From: Actinomycetota bacterium
GTDB lineage: Bacteria > Actinomycetota > Acidimicrobiia > Acidimicrobiales > Microtrichaceae
DNA: 64,000 bases
Direction: 5' to 3'
Assembly: GCA_016703525.1 (NCBI GenBank)
Contig: JADJBW010000001.1
Location: 310,001-374,000 of the forward strand
Shown here: one piece after another, positions 49,716 to 61,336 of the stretch
How positions within the stretch are numbered: position 1 is the stretch's first letter
How the letters are laid out: the number at the start of each line of letters is the position of its first letter
Position numbers and translations under genes: made by a program
The notes under the pieces: generated by a model
Told to the model about the DNA's origin: nothing
The model's input: only the letters and a program-made list of their open reading frames with translations
Database searches by the model: none

Positions 49716-51266
49716 ATGTTCGGCGAGGGAACAGACGCACAAGGCGGCAACGACCGCGACCCAAACAACCCCGGCCTCAGCGGCCGCGGGTCGGTTGTTG
49801 ACGCGTTACGCGACGAGATCCGCCTGATCGACACCCTCGGCGCCCAAGTCGTCGAGCTCAGCGCACGCGTCGACAACCTCACCACCAACCTCGCCGACCC
49901 CAACACAGCGATCCCACTCACGCTCGCAACCACACTCGCAGCCGACCTCTCCGCCGCAACCACACGCCTACGCCGCGCCGTCGACGTCATCACCGTCACC
50001 GCAGCCACCGCAACCATCAACCACGCCGTCCACCACCGCGACGGCATGCGATCCGAACGCGCCTGGCTCGCCACACACACCGGGATCAGCCGCAACGAAG
50101 CCAACCGCCTCGCCCGCGCCGCCACCATCGACCCCGTCTTCGAACCGTTCCGCCAAGCCTTCACCGACCGTCACATCGAACTCGGACACCTCAACGCAGC
50201 CACCACCATCCTGCCCACCGAACTCACCGGCACCGAACGCGACCTCGCCATCGAACTCATCGCAAGCTGGCAACAACGCCTCATCGACGTCGCCACCGAC
50301 ACCACCATCGACCAGTTCACCCGGTTCTGCCGCGAACTCCGCGCCAAACTCACCCTCAACGGCAACAGCGACCCGTCCACCGACACCTCCACCGCATGGA
50401 CCGCCCGCACCTTCCAAAACCGGTGGGTCCTCAACGCCGACCTCTCCGCAGACGACGGCGCCCAACTCGAAACACTCCTCACCGAACGGATGCAACTCAT
50501 CCGCACCCGCCTCACCAACAACACGCCCAACACACCAACAACGCTGACGATGCTGATCGCGCTGACGGTGTTGATCGCGTTGATGGTGCTGACGGTCAGG
50601 TCGTGTTACCGACCCAACGGCAACTCCGCGCTATGGCGTTGATGGAACTCGTCCTCGACGGCGCCGGAGCGAAACAACCCGGCCGCGTCGGCCTCTACCT
50701 CCACATCAACCTCGAAGACCTCAACACCGAACCAACCGAACACGACCTCTTCACCGGCGCCAACGCCCACACCGAAGCCGATCTCGACATCACCGACACC
50801 ACCCTGTGGAACCTCCTCGCGGACGCCGACATCACCCCGTGTTCAACCACAACGGCCAACCCTCTGCTACGGCAGAACCCGCCGATTCGCACCCCCAATC
50901 CTGCGACGCGTCCTCGCCCACCGCGACCGACACTGCGTCTGGCCCGGCTGCACCACACCCGCGAACCGCACCCACACCCACCACCTCAACACCTGGGCAA
51001 ACGGCGGCACAACCGACCCCAACAACACCGCCAGCGTCTGCCTCACCGACCACCACCACCTCCACACCAACCGATACGCCATCACCCGCAACGCCGACGG
51101 CACCCACAACACCACCCGACCCGACGGCACCACCATCCCCACCACACCCAACTACCGCACCCCAACCCGCTTCGAACGCTACGCCCACCAACGACAACAC
51201 GACCGTGACAGCGACCGCATCACCGGCCGCCTCGACGAACACCGAAAACCCCCACCACGCGAATGA
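49716..51266 (+). pseudogene. DUF222/13E12-type HNH endonuclease, at least three frameshifts
   Basis: The N-terminal DUF222 domain (RDEIRLIDTLGAQVVELSAR to LETLLTERMQLIRTRL) is intact. Then one-base deletions are needed near 50530-50560, near 50838 (ITP|VFNHNGQP) and near 50866 (QP|LCYGRTRR) to follow one protein through VVLPTQRQLRAM, VFNHNG and the HNH region CVWPGCTTP…HTHHLNTWANGGTTDPNN to a stop at 51264. Actinobacterial proteins of this kind are numerous and possibly mobile, function unsettled. The gene's C-rich codon use differs from its neighbours and hints at foreign origin. Confidence 0.75.
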
Positions 51267-52060
51267 CACCGCGCGGGCGCGTGGGGGGCGGTATCGAGCC
51301 GCCGAAGCCGATGGTCGGGTGTGAGCAGCCGGGCGGCCATCCCGACTGCGACCACCGACGTGGTGGTGGCGACGGATCCGAGCACGAGGTACATCACCGC
51401 AACCTGCACGCGCACGGCGTCGACTGGGCGAACGCCCGCGAGGATGAGCCCGACCATCGCGCCGGGCAGGAACACGATGCCGGTCGCCTTCGTCGTCTCG
51501 ATCTGGGGGATCAGCGCGGTGCGCACGGCGTGGCGCAAGAACGGCTCGATCGCCCGCCGTCCGGTGAGCCCCAGCGCAAGCCGCGCCTCGATCTGTTCAC
51601 GCTGATCGGTCGCCTCGCCCACAATCCGGCGGGCCACGAGCACGGTGGCCGCGAGCGAATTGCCGATCACCATGCCGGCGAGCGGCACGACGGTTCGACC
51701 CTCGGTCGCCACGACGCCCAATCCGAGCAGGACTCCCAGGCTCACCGCGGCCGCCGCGGTGTACGCGGCCGCCGCGAGGCCGAGCAGACCTGGCACCTCC
51801 GGTGCTCGGCGGGTGGTCGTCCATGCTGCGAACGCGACCATGGCCACGACCCACGCCCACGACCACCAGATGGATCGCCGTTCGTCGATCACCAGCTCCA
51901 GCGCGCCGCCCACGGCGAGCAGCTGGACGAGCGCTCGGGCGGCGGCCCAGACGATCTGGCGGCTCAGGCCGAGACGGCGCCACGCGGAGATCGCCAGCGC
52001 GGCGACGACGAGCAGCCCCGACGCTGCCAGCCCCCAGAGCGAGATGCTCGCTGCCGTCAT
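51179..52060 (-). CDS. FetB/UPF0014-family ABC transporter permease
   Basis: A 293-residue integral membrane protein with the UPF0014 pattern: LSRQIVWAAARALVQLLAVG near the N-terminus, GMVIGNSLAATVLVARRI and GIVFLPGAMVGLILAG later. FetB with FetA exports iron in E. coli and may move other substrates. Only the last 40 or so residues are unlike the family, where the frame runs into the end of the convergent HNH gene (88-base overlap). It follows its ATPase gene with a four-base overlap. Confidence 0.88.
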   Translation of the reverse strand: MTAASISLWGLAASGLLVVAALAISAWRRLGLSRQIVWAAARALVQLLAVGGALELVIDERRSIWWSWAWVVAMVAFAAWTTTRRAPEVPGLLGLAAAAYTAAAAVSLGVLLGLGVVATEGRTVVPLAGMVIGNSLAATVLVARRIVGEATDQREQIEARLALGLTGRRAIEPFLRHAVRTALIPQIETTKATGIVFLPGAMVGLILAGVRPVDAVRVQVAVMYLVLGSVATTTSVVAVGMAARLLTPDHRLRRLDTAPHAPARCHSRGGGFRCSSRRPVMRSLSRSCCRWWA

Positions 52061-52710
52061 TCGCTTCGGCCGATGACTCGCCCGGATGCAACCTCGACGG
52101 CCTCGTCCGCGATCCGCTCGACCTGGGCTCGGTCGTGGCTGACCCAGATCACCGAGATGCCGTCGCTGTCGACGAGCGTTCGCGCCAAGTCCTCGATGCG
52201 AAGCGCGTTCTCGTGGTCGAGCGCGGAGGTCGGCTCATCCATCAGCACCACCTGCGGTCGGGTCGCGAGCGTTCGGGCCAGGCACATCCGCTGCGCCTCG
52301 CCACCCGAAAGTGTCGTCGCGGTCTGCTCGACGACATCGGCGGAGAGACCGACGCGTGCGCACCATGCCACCGCCGACGTTGCGTCGATCGTCGGGTCGG
52401 CGACGCGCAGGTTGTCGAGCACGGAGCCGTCGAAGGGGGTGGGGCGTTGGAACACCATGCCGACGCGCCGACGCAGCTGGACCGGATCGAGTTGGGCGAC
52501 GTCGTCGCCGCGGAAGCGGATCCGCCCGTCGGTGGGCACCTCGAGCCGGTTGCACAGCCGGAGCAGCGTCGACTTGCCCGAGCCGGACGCGCCGACGAGC
52601 GCTATCAGGCGCCGCTGTGGCAATACGAGATCGACGGCGTCGAGCGCCACCCGGTCGCCGAAGCGAACGGTCACACCCGCGAATTCGAACAGTGCGTCCG
52701 CCGGGGTCAC
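52057..52710 (-). CDS. FetA-type ABC transporter ATP-binding protein
   Basis: A 217-residue ATPase with Walker A GASGSGKST, Q-loop FQRPTPFDGS, signature LSGGEAQRMCLARTL, Walker B LMDEPTSALDHEN and WVSHD. GTG 52710 overlaps the OsmC stop (GTGA) and is a better start than the long upstream open frame. With FetB it makes a small exporter at the end of the sulfur operon; iron or a sulfur-related ligand are candidate substrates. Confidence 0.9.
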   Translation of the reverse strand: MTPADALFEFAGVTVRFGDRVALDAVDLVLPQRRLIALVGASGSGKSTLLRLCNRLEVPTDGRIRFRGDDVAQLDPVQLRRRVGMVFQRPTPFDGSVLDNLRVADPTIDATSAVAWCARVGLSADVVEQTATTLSGGEAQRMCLARTLATRPQVVLMDEPTSALDHENALRIEDLARTLVDSDGISVIWVSHDRAQVERIADEAVEVASGRVIGRSE

Positions 52711-53174
52711 GCCCCGGCCTGCACCACCGTCGGCTCGATTCGAACGGGGAAGTTCACCGAGCTGCCGATGTAGCACCCCTGATGCGCGGCGGCATGGAGC
52801 TCGAGAGCGGTCTGGGGGTCGCCCGCCGAGATGGTGACCTCGGGCCGCAGCACGATCTCGGTGAAGTGGCCGCCGGCGGCTCCTTCCACACCGAGCGTTC
52901 CGCTCGCCGCGTCGCGATAGCTCTCGACGACCACACCGTTGCGCGAGCACTGGAACAGGTACGTCAGCAGGTGGCATTGGCTGACCGCGGCCACGAGCAG
53001 TTCCTCGGGCGGCCAGGCCGTCGGGTCTCCTCCGAACTCGGGTGGTGCCGAGCCGGGGATCGTCGCCTTCGATCCGGCGGCGATCTCGTTGTCGCGTCCG
53101 TAGGTGCGAGCGCTGGTGCCGGTGCCGTCGTTGCCGGTCCAGGTCACGACGGTGTGGTAGTCGAAGTTCTTCAT
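52707..53174 (-). CDS. OsmC-family (peroxide/hydroperoxide) protein
   Basis: A 155-residue protein with the OsmC pattern PPEELLVAAVSQCHLLTYLF (first catalytic Cys) and HQGCYIGSSVNFPV (second Cys), the two cysteines that reduce organic hydroperoxides and, in some members, persulfides. It lies between a DsrE gene and the FetA gene in one minus-strand operon, which favours a link with reactive sulfur or oxidants. Confidence 0.92.
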   Translation of the reverse strand: MKNFDYHTVVTWTGNDGTGTSARTYGRDNEIAAGSKATIPGSAPPEFGGDPTAWPPEELLVAAVSQCHLLTYLFQCSRNGVVVESYRDAASGTLGVEGAAGGHFTEIVLRPEVTISAGDPQTALELHAAAHQGCYIGSSVNFPVRIEPTVVQAGA

Positions 53175-53196
53175 CGGGTGCAGTCTCGCGTGCCGG

Positions 53197-53667
53197 TCAG
53201 GTGAAGATGATCTGGCCGCCGGCGGCCTTCTCGTAGAACTCGCCCACGGTGATCACGTCCTCGACCTGTTCGACGAGATCATCCTTGCTCAGCTTGAACA
53301 TGTCCATGGCGAGCTGGCACGCGTAGATCCCGGCGCCGGTGTCGGCGATGAACTCGATGAACTCGGGGATCGACGGGATGTCGAGCTCGGTCATCTGCTT
53401 CTCCATCATGTGAGTCGCAATTGCCGACATGCCGGGCAGTCCGCCGAGCATGGTCGCCATGTGCATTCCGGGGTTCCCCACCGTGGCGGCCTTGATGTGC
53501 TCGTGGCGTTTGCGGTGGATCGCGTCGAGACCGAAGAACGTGAAGAACAGGTTGGCCTCGATCCCTTCGGCTCGGGCCCCGTTGGCCATGATCAGCCCGG
53601 GGTAGATGCCTTCGAGCGAGCCCTTCGAGATGATGATCGAGACCTTCTCGATCGCGTTGTCGGACAT
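53197..53667 (-). CDS. DsrE/DsrF-like sulfur-relay protein
   Basis: A 156-residue protein with a DsrE-type Rossmann-like core: IEKVSIIISKGSLEGIYPGL at the start, ANLFFTFFGLDAIHRK, and ADTGAGIYACQLAMDMF, whose Cys in YACQ fits the conserved sulfur-carrying Cys. Such proteins relay persulfide sulfur between partners. It follows TusE/DsrC by 37 bases, as in other sulfur-relay operons. Confidence 0.9.
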   Translation of the reverse strand: MSDNAIEKVSIIISKGSLEGIYPGLIMANGARAEGIEANLFFTFFGLDAIHRKRHEHIKAATVGNPGMHMATMLGGLPGMSAIATHMMEKQMTELDIPSIPEFIEFIADTGAGIYACQLAMDMFKLSKDDLVEQVEDVITVGEFYEKAAGGQIIFT

Positions 53668-53704
53668 GTCATTCCTTTCGGTGGTGGAGGAGGGGTGGTG
53701 GTGG

Positions 53705-54022
53705 TCAGATGCAGCCGCGCGGCTTGGGGATTCCGGCGATGCGGGCGGCGATCTTGGCGGGGCCCTTCGGGAAGAGCTGGTACAGCTCCTTCACGCTCAC
53801 GCCGGAGGTCTTGCCCAGCACGCGCACCGTCGGCCCCGTGCCCTTCTCGGCGTACTCGGAGCGCATGAATCGGATGACGGTCCAGTGCTGGTCGGTCAGC
53901 GCGTCGATGCCCTCTTCGGCTGCGAGCGCGGGCGCCATGTCTTCGGTCCAGGCCTCGGGGTCGACGAAGAAGCCCTCGTCGTTCACCTCGATGTCATGGC
54001 CGGCAACGGTCTTGGTGGTCAT
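53705..54022 (-). CDS. tusE: TusE/DsrC-family sulfur-relay protein with single C-terminal Cys
   Basis: A 105-residue protein of the DsrC/TusE/RspA family, with DEGFFVDPEAWTEDMAPALA near the start and the C-terminal arm ending IPKPRGCI. The penultimate Cys104 is the persulfide carrier; the second arm Cys of true DsrC is replaced by Ala93, so this is a TusE-type or related single-Cys protein, not a dissimilatory-sulfite-reductase partner. It overlaps the flavoprotein gene by four bases (ATGA). Confidence 0.92.
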   Translation of the reverse strand: MTTKTVAGHDIEVNDEGFFVDPEAWTEDMAPALAAEEGIDALTDQHWTVIRFMRSEYAEKGTGPTVRVLGKTSGVSVKELYQLFPKGPAKIAARIAGIPKPRGCI

Positions 54023-55275
54023 GAGGATTCCTTTCCAGCGGTGGGCATGGCCGAGCCCAGCCCGGGGATGTCGCGGCCGGGCAGCAGCACGTGCCAGTAG
54101 AACCACTGGAACATGAGCTTCCCGAGGTGGTTGAGCTTCGATTCGGCCAGCAGGGGCGCGCCGATCTTGCCGGGGAAGTGACCGGGCAGCGGCTCGGTGT
54201 CGTAGTTGAAGTCGATCAGCATCGCCTTGTCGAACCCGGTCTCGATGAAGCAGTTCGCGTGGCCGTCGAAGAGCGCCCGAAGCTCGTGCCCTTCGAGGAA
54301 TGCAACCACGTTGTCGACCAGCACCTCGCCCTCGAAGTGCGTGACCGAGCCGGCCTTCGACGCCGGGACGCTGGTCGCGTCGCCGATCGCGAACACGTTC
54401 GGCGCCGCGCTCGACTGGAGCGTCTGCTGGTCGACGGTGACGAAGTCGAGGTCGTCGCCGAGGCCCGGCGACCGGCCGACGAAGGGTGCGCCGCCGTGGA
54501 GCGGGATCACGACGGCGAGGTCGAAGTCGACGGTGCGCTCGTCCCAGCTCTCGATCCGAGGGTGGCCTTCGTCGGTGTCGCCGTGCACGGTCCCGGTGTT
54601 GAACTCGGTGACGAGCTCGATGCCCTTGTCGGCGAGCATCGACGAGAGGCGCGTCGATGCCGTGGGCTTGGTGAACGCACCGTCGAGCGGCGTGACGTAG
54701 GTGATCTTTACGTCGTCGCGGCGACCGCGTTCGGTGAAGAACCAGTCGGCGAGGAAGCAGAACTCCAACGGCGCGACGGGGCACTTGATCGGAAGGTCGA
54801 CCACGTTGACGACGAGTTCGCCGCCCTCGAACGACTCGAGTGCCTCGGCCAACCGTGTGGCGCCGTCGAGGTCGTAGAAGGTGAAGACCCGCTCGTTCCA
54901 ACCGGGACCGGTGAGACCCTCGGTCTCGCCGGGCAGCAGCACTGCGCCCGTGGCGACGATGAGGACGTCGTAGTGCAGCGTGGAGCCGTCGGCCAGGTGC
55001 ACGGTGTTGTCGCCGGTCTCCACCCGGTCGACCGCCTGCTGTAGGTAGTTGATTCCGCGGTGGAGTTGCCGGTGCCGCGGCTTGACGATGTCGAGCGGAT
55101 CGGCGAGCCCGAAGGGCACGAACAGCAACCCCGGCTGGTAGACGTGCTGGTCGTCCTGGTCGACGACGGTGATGGTGGCACGGTGCTCGGGAAGCCGCGA
55201 ACGGAGCCGGTTCGCGGTAAGCGTGCCGCCGGTTCCGGCGCCGAGGATGACGATGTGTTGGTGGCCGGTATCCAC
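54019..55275 (-). CDS. Sulfide:quinone reductase-like FAD oxidoreductase
   Basis: A 418-residue pyridine-nucleotide-disulfide-fold flavoprotein. The FAD-binding Rossmann motif GAGTGG is at residues 12-17, VIVATGAV near 106-112 and the second FAD motif NVFAIGDATSVP near 305. Cys165 in PIKCPVAPLEFC matches the central redox Cys of SQR enzymes, but the other two SQR cysteines are not clearly present. It heads the TusE-DsrE-OsmC-FetA-FetB operon and could generate persulfide for TusE. Its start lies 191 bases from the divergent clpB. Confidence 0.88.
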   Translation of the reverse strand: MDTGHQHIVILGAGTGGTLTANRLRSRLPEHRATITVVDQDDQHVYQPGLLFVPFGLADPLDIVKPRHRQLHRGINYLQQAVDRVETGDNTVHLADGSTLHYDVLIVATGAVLLPGETEGLTGPGWNERVFTFYDLDGATRLAEALESFEGGELVVNVVDLPIKCPVAPLEFCFLADWFFTERGRRDDVKITYVTPLDGAFTKPTASTRLSSMLADKGIELVTEFNTGTVHGDTDEGHPRIESWDERTVDFDLAVVIPLHGGAPFVGRSPGLGDDLDFVTVDQQTLQSSAAPNVFAIGDATSVPASKAGSVTHFEGEVLVDNVVAFLEGHELRALFDGHANCFIETGFDKAMLIDFNYDTEPLPGHFPGKIGAPLLAESKLNHLGKLMFQWFYWHVLLPGRDIPGLGSAMPTAGKESS

Positions 55276-55396
55276 AGGAGATCACCCCGATCTGTGACGC
55301 TGTGCAGCGGGCGGGCGGTTGCGCCCACTCCTGTGACCAGTGAACGCCCGGGTTCGGTCGAGGAGAACGGACCAACGTCCCGATCCAAAAAGTTGA

Positions 55397-55425
55397 TTGC
55401 AACATTGTTAGGTTTTCTGCATACT
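55397..55425 (+). promoter_or_regulatory. Probable clpB promoter
   Basis: TTGCAA (55397-55402) and CATACT (55420-55425) are 17 bases apart in an AT-rich stretch (AAAAAGTTGATTG) that resembles the AAAGTTGAT part of the dnaK promoter. I see no complete HAIR repeat here. Confidence 0.4.
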
Positions 55426-55465
55426 GAAGTCATCCCCCGCTTGCTGAAGCCAAGGAGCCTCGCCC

Positions 55466-57988
<2,523 letters not shown>

Positions 57989-58420
57989 CGGCGGGGTCTC
58001 GACCAGGCGGAGCGGCGCGGGCGTTCGGGTGACCGTCGCCCGCGCCCCTGCGAAGGCTGCGAACCGATCGAGCAGGTGGCCGATGGTCGCCGGATGGCCA
58101 CCGATCACGAGGCGAACATCGAGCGGCGTTGCTGGGCGCATGGCGGGGTGGAGCCACGGTGCGTCGACCTCGCCGCCGACCCGCGCGATCTCACGGACCA
58201 GCAGGTCGAGCAACGTTGCGTCGCCCGAGTACGTCACGTCCACCTGTTGCCAACGTTTCACCACGGCGGTCTCCCCTCGTCGTTGGGCGCCATTCAAGCC
58301 ACGTGCGAGTGTCATCGTCATTGGGCAATGCCACACAGCGTGAGCAAGTCGTTCCGGTGTTCTGGCCGATCCTCGTAGCTCCCCGGAGATCTCGCGCACC
58401 ACCGCGTCGGGGATGGTTGA

Positions 58421-59299
58421 ATGCAGCGCGTGCAGGGCGATGTTCGGCTGATTCGTTCGATCACCGACGACGAGGTTGCGACCTTCTGGCGTGACGGGGT
58501 CGTGGCACTGCGCGGCGCGCTCGACCCGGTCGGCGTCACGGCGATGGCCTCGGCCGTGGACGAGGCGATGCATGGGCGGGAGTCGGCCGACATGACCGAG
58601 ATGGCCGGCTCGCTCGATCCGTCCGGCCCGTCAGCCGGCCGCGGCCGATTCCGATCGGGGATCGACCACTGGCGGACACGGGACGCGTTCGCCCGCTTCG
58701 CCGGGGTCGGTGCCAGTTCGGGCGTCGCGGAGGCGGTCGCGGCGCTGTTCGGCGGCGCACGGCTGCGACTCGTGGAGGACTCGGTGCTCGTGAAGGAGCC
58801 CGACACGACGGAAGTGACGGCGTGGCATCAGGACGCGAGCTACTTCAACGTCGACGGTGAACACCTCGCGACCACCTGGGTGCCACTCGATCCGGCCGAA
58901 CTCGCCACCGGCGCGATGCGGTTCGTCGTGGGTTCGCACCGCAGTGGCGAGGTGTACCGACCGAACCTGTTCGTGACCGACGAGCCGATTCCGGGAACGG
59001 CGGGTGAGTCGGTGCCCGACATCGACGCCGATCCGGCTCGGTTCGCGATCGTTTCGTTCGCGCTCGAGGTCGGCGATCTGACGGTTCACCACGCCCGGAC
59101 GCTCCACGCTGCCGGCCCGAACCGTCACCCGACGCTCGCTCGCCGTGCCATCTCGATCCGCTACGCGGGAGACGACGTGGTGATTCACCATCGACCGGGC
59201 ACCGTCGCGAAGCCGTGGCAGATCGGCGTCGCCGATGGGGCCGCTCTGGGCGGGGAGCACCCGGTGGTGTGGCCTCCCTCTGCGGCCATCCGCGCCTAG
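58421..59299 (+). CDS. Phytanoyl-CoA dioxygenase (PhyH)-family protein
   Basis: A 292-residue Fe(II)/2-oxoglutarate oxygenase. Iron ligands are in WHQDASYFN (His and Asp) and the distal His of TLHAAGPN; the 2-oxoglutarate Arg is in RRAISIRYAGDD. Members hydroxylate lipids, antibiotics or small acids; the substrate is not visible. The first 20 codons read MQRVQGDVRLIRSITDDEVA, and the ATG at 58421 is the only early one in this frame. It precedes the phosphoesterase gene by nine bases. Confidence 0.9.
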   Translation: MQRVQGDVRLIRSITDDEVATFWRDGVVALRGALDPVGVTAMASAVDEAMHGRESADMTEMAGSLDPSGPSAGRGRFRSGIDHWRTRDAFARFAGVGASSGVAEAVAALFGGARLRLVEDSVLVKEPDTTEVTAWHQDASYFNVDGEHLATTWVPLDPAELATGAMRFVVGSHRSGEVYRPNLFVTDEPIPGTAGESVPDIDADPARFAIVSFALEVGDLTVHHARTLHAAGPNRHPTLARRAISIRYAGDDVVIHHRPGTVAKPWQIGVADGAALGGEHPVVWPPSAAIRA

Positions 59300-59308
59300 C
59301 CTGAGACG

Positions 59309-60304
59309 GTGGAACTCACGACGGTCACGACCGATTCGGCGGTGTTCCATGACGGCACCGACGTGATCGTTCGCGACGGCCTGCAGCCCGATACCGAGGT
59401 GGAGGCGTTCGGCGCCGAATTCCGCACGCTGCCGCGCCGCGGCGAGTTGCTGTGCCGTTTCGCCACGGTCAACGACGTGCACTTCGGCGAGACCGTGTGC
59501 GGGCTCATTCAGGGCTCCGACGTGGGGCCCGTGCTCAGCGTCGGACCCGACGACGATCCGTACCCCGAGGTGATGAACCGGGGTGCGGTGAGCGAGATCG
59601 TTGCCGCCGACCCGGCGCTCGTCGTGGCAAAGGGCGACCTGACGTCATCGGGGCGCACCGAGGAGTACGAGCGGTTCCTCGAGGTGTACGGGGTGTTCGG
59701 CGACCGGCTGGTGCACGTGCGCGGCAACCACGACAGCTATCACCACGGCGAGTTCGCCGCCTTTGCGACCCAGGAGGTCGAACTGCCCGGGGTTCGGATC
59801 GCCGTGCTCGACACGGCACGCGACGGGCGCGCCAACGGCGACCTCTCGGCGGACCAGGTGGAGTGGCTCGACGAGGTCGCGGCGCGCAGTGACGAGCCGG
59901 TGTTGGTGTTCGGACACCATCACGTGTGGGACCCCGACGTCGACCCGCGGTCCGACGGGTTCTTCGGCCTCGTCCCCGAGGCGTCGGAGGCGCTCGCTGC
60001 GGTCGCGGGTCGGCGGCGGTCGATCCGCGGCTATTTCGCCGGGCATACACATCGCAATCGTCGCATTCGCCTTGCCGCCGCACCCGGCGTCGAGTTCGTG
60101 GAGGTCGCGTGCGTCAAGGACTACCCCGGCACGTGGGCGCTCTACGAGGTGTACGAGGGCGCGATCTTGCAGATCCACCGCCGGATCAGCACCCCCGAGG
60201 CGCTGGCGTGGAGTGAGAAGACCCGCGAGATGTATGACGGCGCCTACGCCTGGTACGCGTTCGGAGATCTCGACGAGCGTTGCTTCGCCATCCCGACCGC
60301 GTAG
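59309..60304 (+). CDS. Calcineurin-like metallophosphoesterase
   Basis: A 331-residue two-metal phosphoesterase. The five blocks are visible: NDVHFGE, KGDLTSSG, RGNHDSYHH, FGHHHVW and AGHTHRNRR. Substrate specificity (phosphodiester, cyclic nucleotide, phosphoprotein) is unknown. It follows the PhyH gene closely and may share its transcript. Confidence 0.92.
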   Translation: MELTTVTTDSAVFHDGTDVIVRDGLQPDTEVEAFGAEFRTLPRRGELLCRFATVNDVHFGETVCGLIQGSDVGPVLSVGPDDDPYPEVMNRGAVSEIVAADPALVVAKGDLTSSGRTEEYERFLEVYGVFGDRLVHVRGNHDSYHHGEFAAFATQEVELPGVRIAVLDTARDGRANGDLSADQVEWLDEVAARSDEPVLVFGHHHVWDPDVDPRSDGFFGLVPEASEALAAVAGRRRSIRGYFAGHTHRNRRIRLAAAPGVEFVEVACVKDYPGTWALYEVYEGAILQIHRRISTPEALAWSEKTREMYDGAYAWYAFGDLDERCFAIPTA

Positions 60305-60335
60305 CGCCGTGTCTGCAGGCGCTCGGATCGAGGGG

Positions 60336-61208
60336 TCAGTCGGCGGTCGCGACCTCGATGCGATCCTGCTTCCATTCCCGCGCCGCATCGAGTGCGAGCG
60401 AGGCCTGGTCGAGCAGCTCGTCGGTCGAGAACGCGTGCGCCGGATAGCAGGCGACGCCGGCCCACATGGTGTGGTGGCCGTGGCGGCTGGTCAGGTTCCG
60501 GCGAATACGCTCGACGGTCCACACCGCGCCGTTCTCCGGGGTGTCTTCGAGGATGAGCGCGAAGCAGCCGTCGGTCATGCGGCACGCGGTGTCGGCGTCG
60601 CGCAGAGTCTGGCGGATCGCGCCGGTGACCTTGGTCGGTTCCGCGCCCTTGGCGCCCGGGGTTCCGGCGCCCTCGGTCACCTGCAACAAGGCGACGGCGA
60701 CCGGACGCAGATGCCGCCGTGCCGAGGCGATTCGAGCCTCGAGCGCGACCCGGAAGTAGGCCTCGCTGAAGAGGTTCGTCTCGGGATCGGACAACACCTT
60801 GGTGTCGGCGCCGTTGGATGCTGCGGACGCGATCGGCGTGGCGGTCTCGTTGAGCTTGCGGTCGAAGCTGCCTGCGGGAGGCTGACTCGCCATGTACTCG
60901 GCGAGCATCTGGCGGGTCGAGTCGTGCTGACGGCGCTCCTCGTCGAGGTCGACCCGCATGCGGGCCAGCTCGGCGACAGCGGTCTGCGCGGTGGTCTGGT
61001 CGTCGGGCGTCGCTTCGTCGCTCGAACGATCGACCGAGGCCATGCCGGCGACCAGTGCGCCCGCCCCGGCGATCGCTGCAGGCCAGGTGGTTCCGGAGGC
61101 GATCGCGGCGGCGCCCGCGCCGGTGCCCACGATGCCCGCGGTCACGCCGATCAGGCCTCGCGGGGAGAACATGCCGGCGGCTTTGCCAGGTGTCTGTCGG
61201 GATGCCAC
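60336..61208 (-). CDS. GGDEF-fold protein with degenerate active site, membrane-anchored
   Basis: The C-terminal domain has the diguanylate cyclase fold (DPETNLFSEAYFRVALEARI, then RQTLRDADTACRMTDGCFAL), but the GGDEF signature position reads TDGCF, so cyclic-di-GMP synthesis is unlikely and a receptor or partner role more probable. Two small hydrophobic stretches near the N-terminus (LIGVTAGIVGTGAGAAAIA, IAGAGALVAGM) suggest membrane attachment, followed by a coiled-coil-like segment. I use GTG 61208; ATG 61172 is also possible. Confidence 0.8.
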   Translation of the reverse strand: MASRQTPGKAAGMFSPRGLIGVTAGIVGTGAGAAAIASGTTWPAAIAGAGALVAGMASVDRSSDEATPDDQTTAQTAVAELARMRVDLDEERRQHDSTRQMLAEYMASQPPAGSFDRKLNETATPIASAASNGADTKVLSDPETNLFSEAYFRVALEARIASARRHLRPVAVALLQVTEGAGTPGAKGAEPTKVTGAIRQTLRDADTACRMTDGCFALILEDTPENGAVWTVERIRRNLTSRHGHHTMWAGVACYPAHAFSTDELLDQASLALDAAREWKQDRIEVATAD

Positions 61209-61336
61209 GTCACTCCATCGGCGTCCGGTGTGGGAACTGAAACAATCGTTCCTCAAATCGGGCCCCGGCGCCACCATTGCTTGCGTGACGCTCACCACTC
61301 AGGGCAGTCGCGCGCCACGAGCCGCCGGTCGCCACG

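Noticed and set aside
55393..55425. HAIR element at the clpB promoter
   Set aside because: Only part of the AAAGTTGAT stretch is shared with dnaK; no ACTCAAG half-site at the right spacing.
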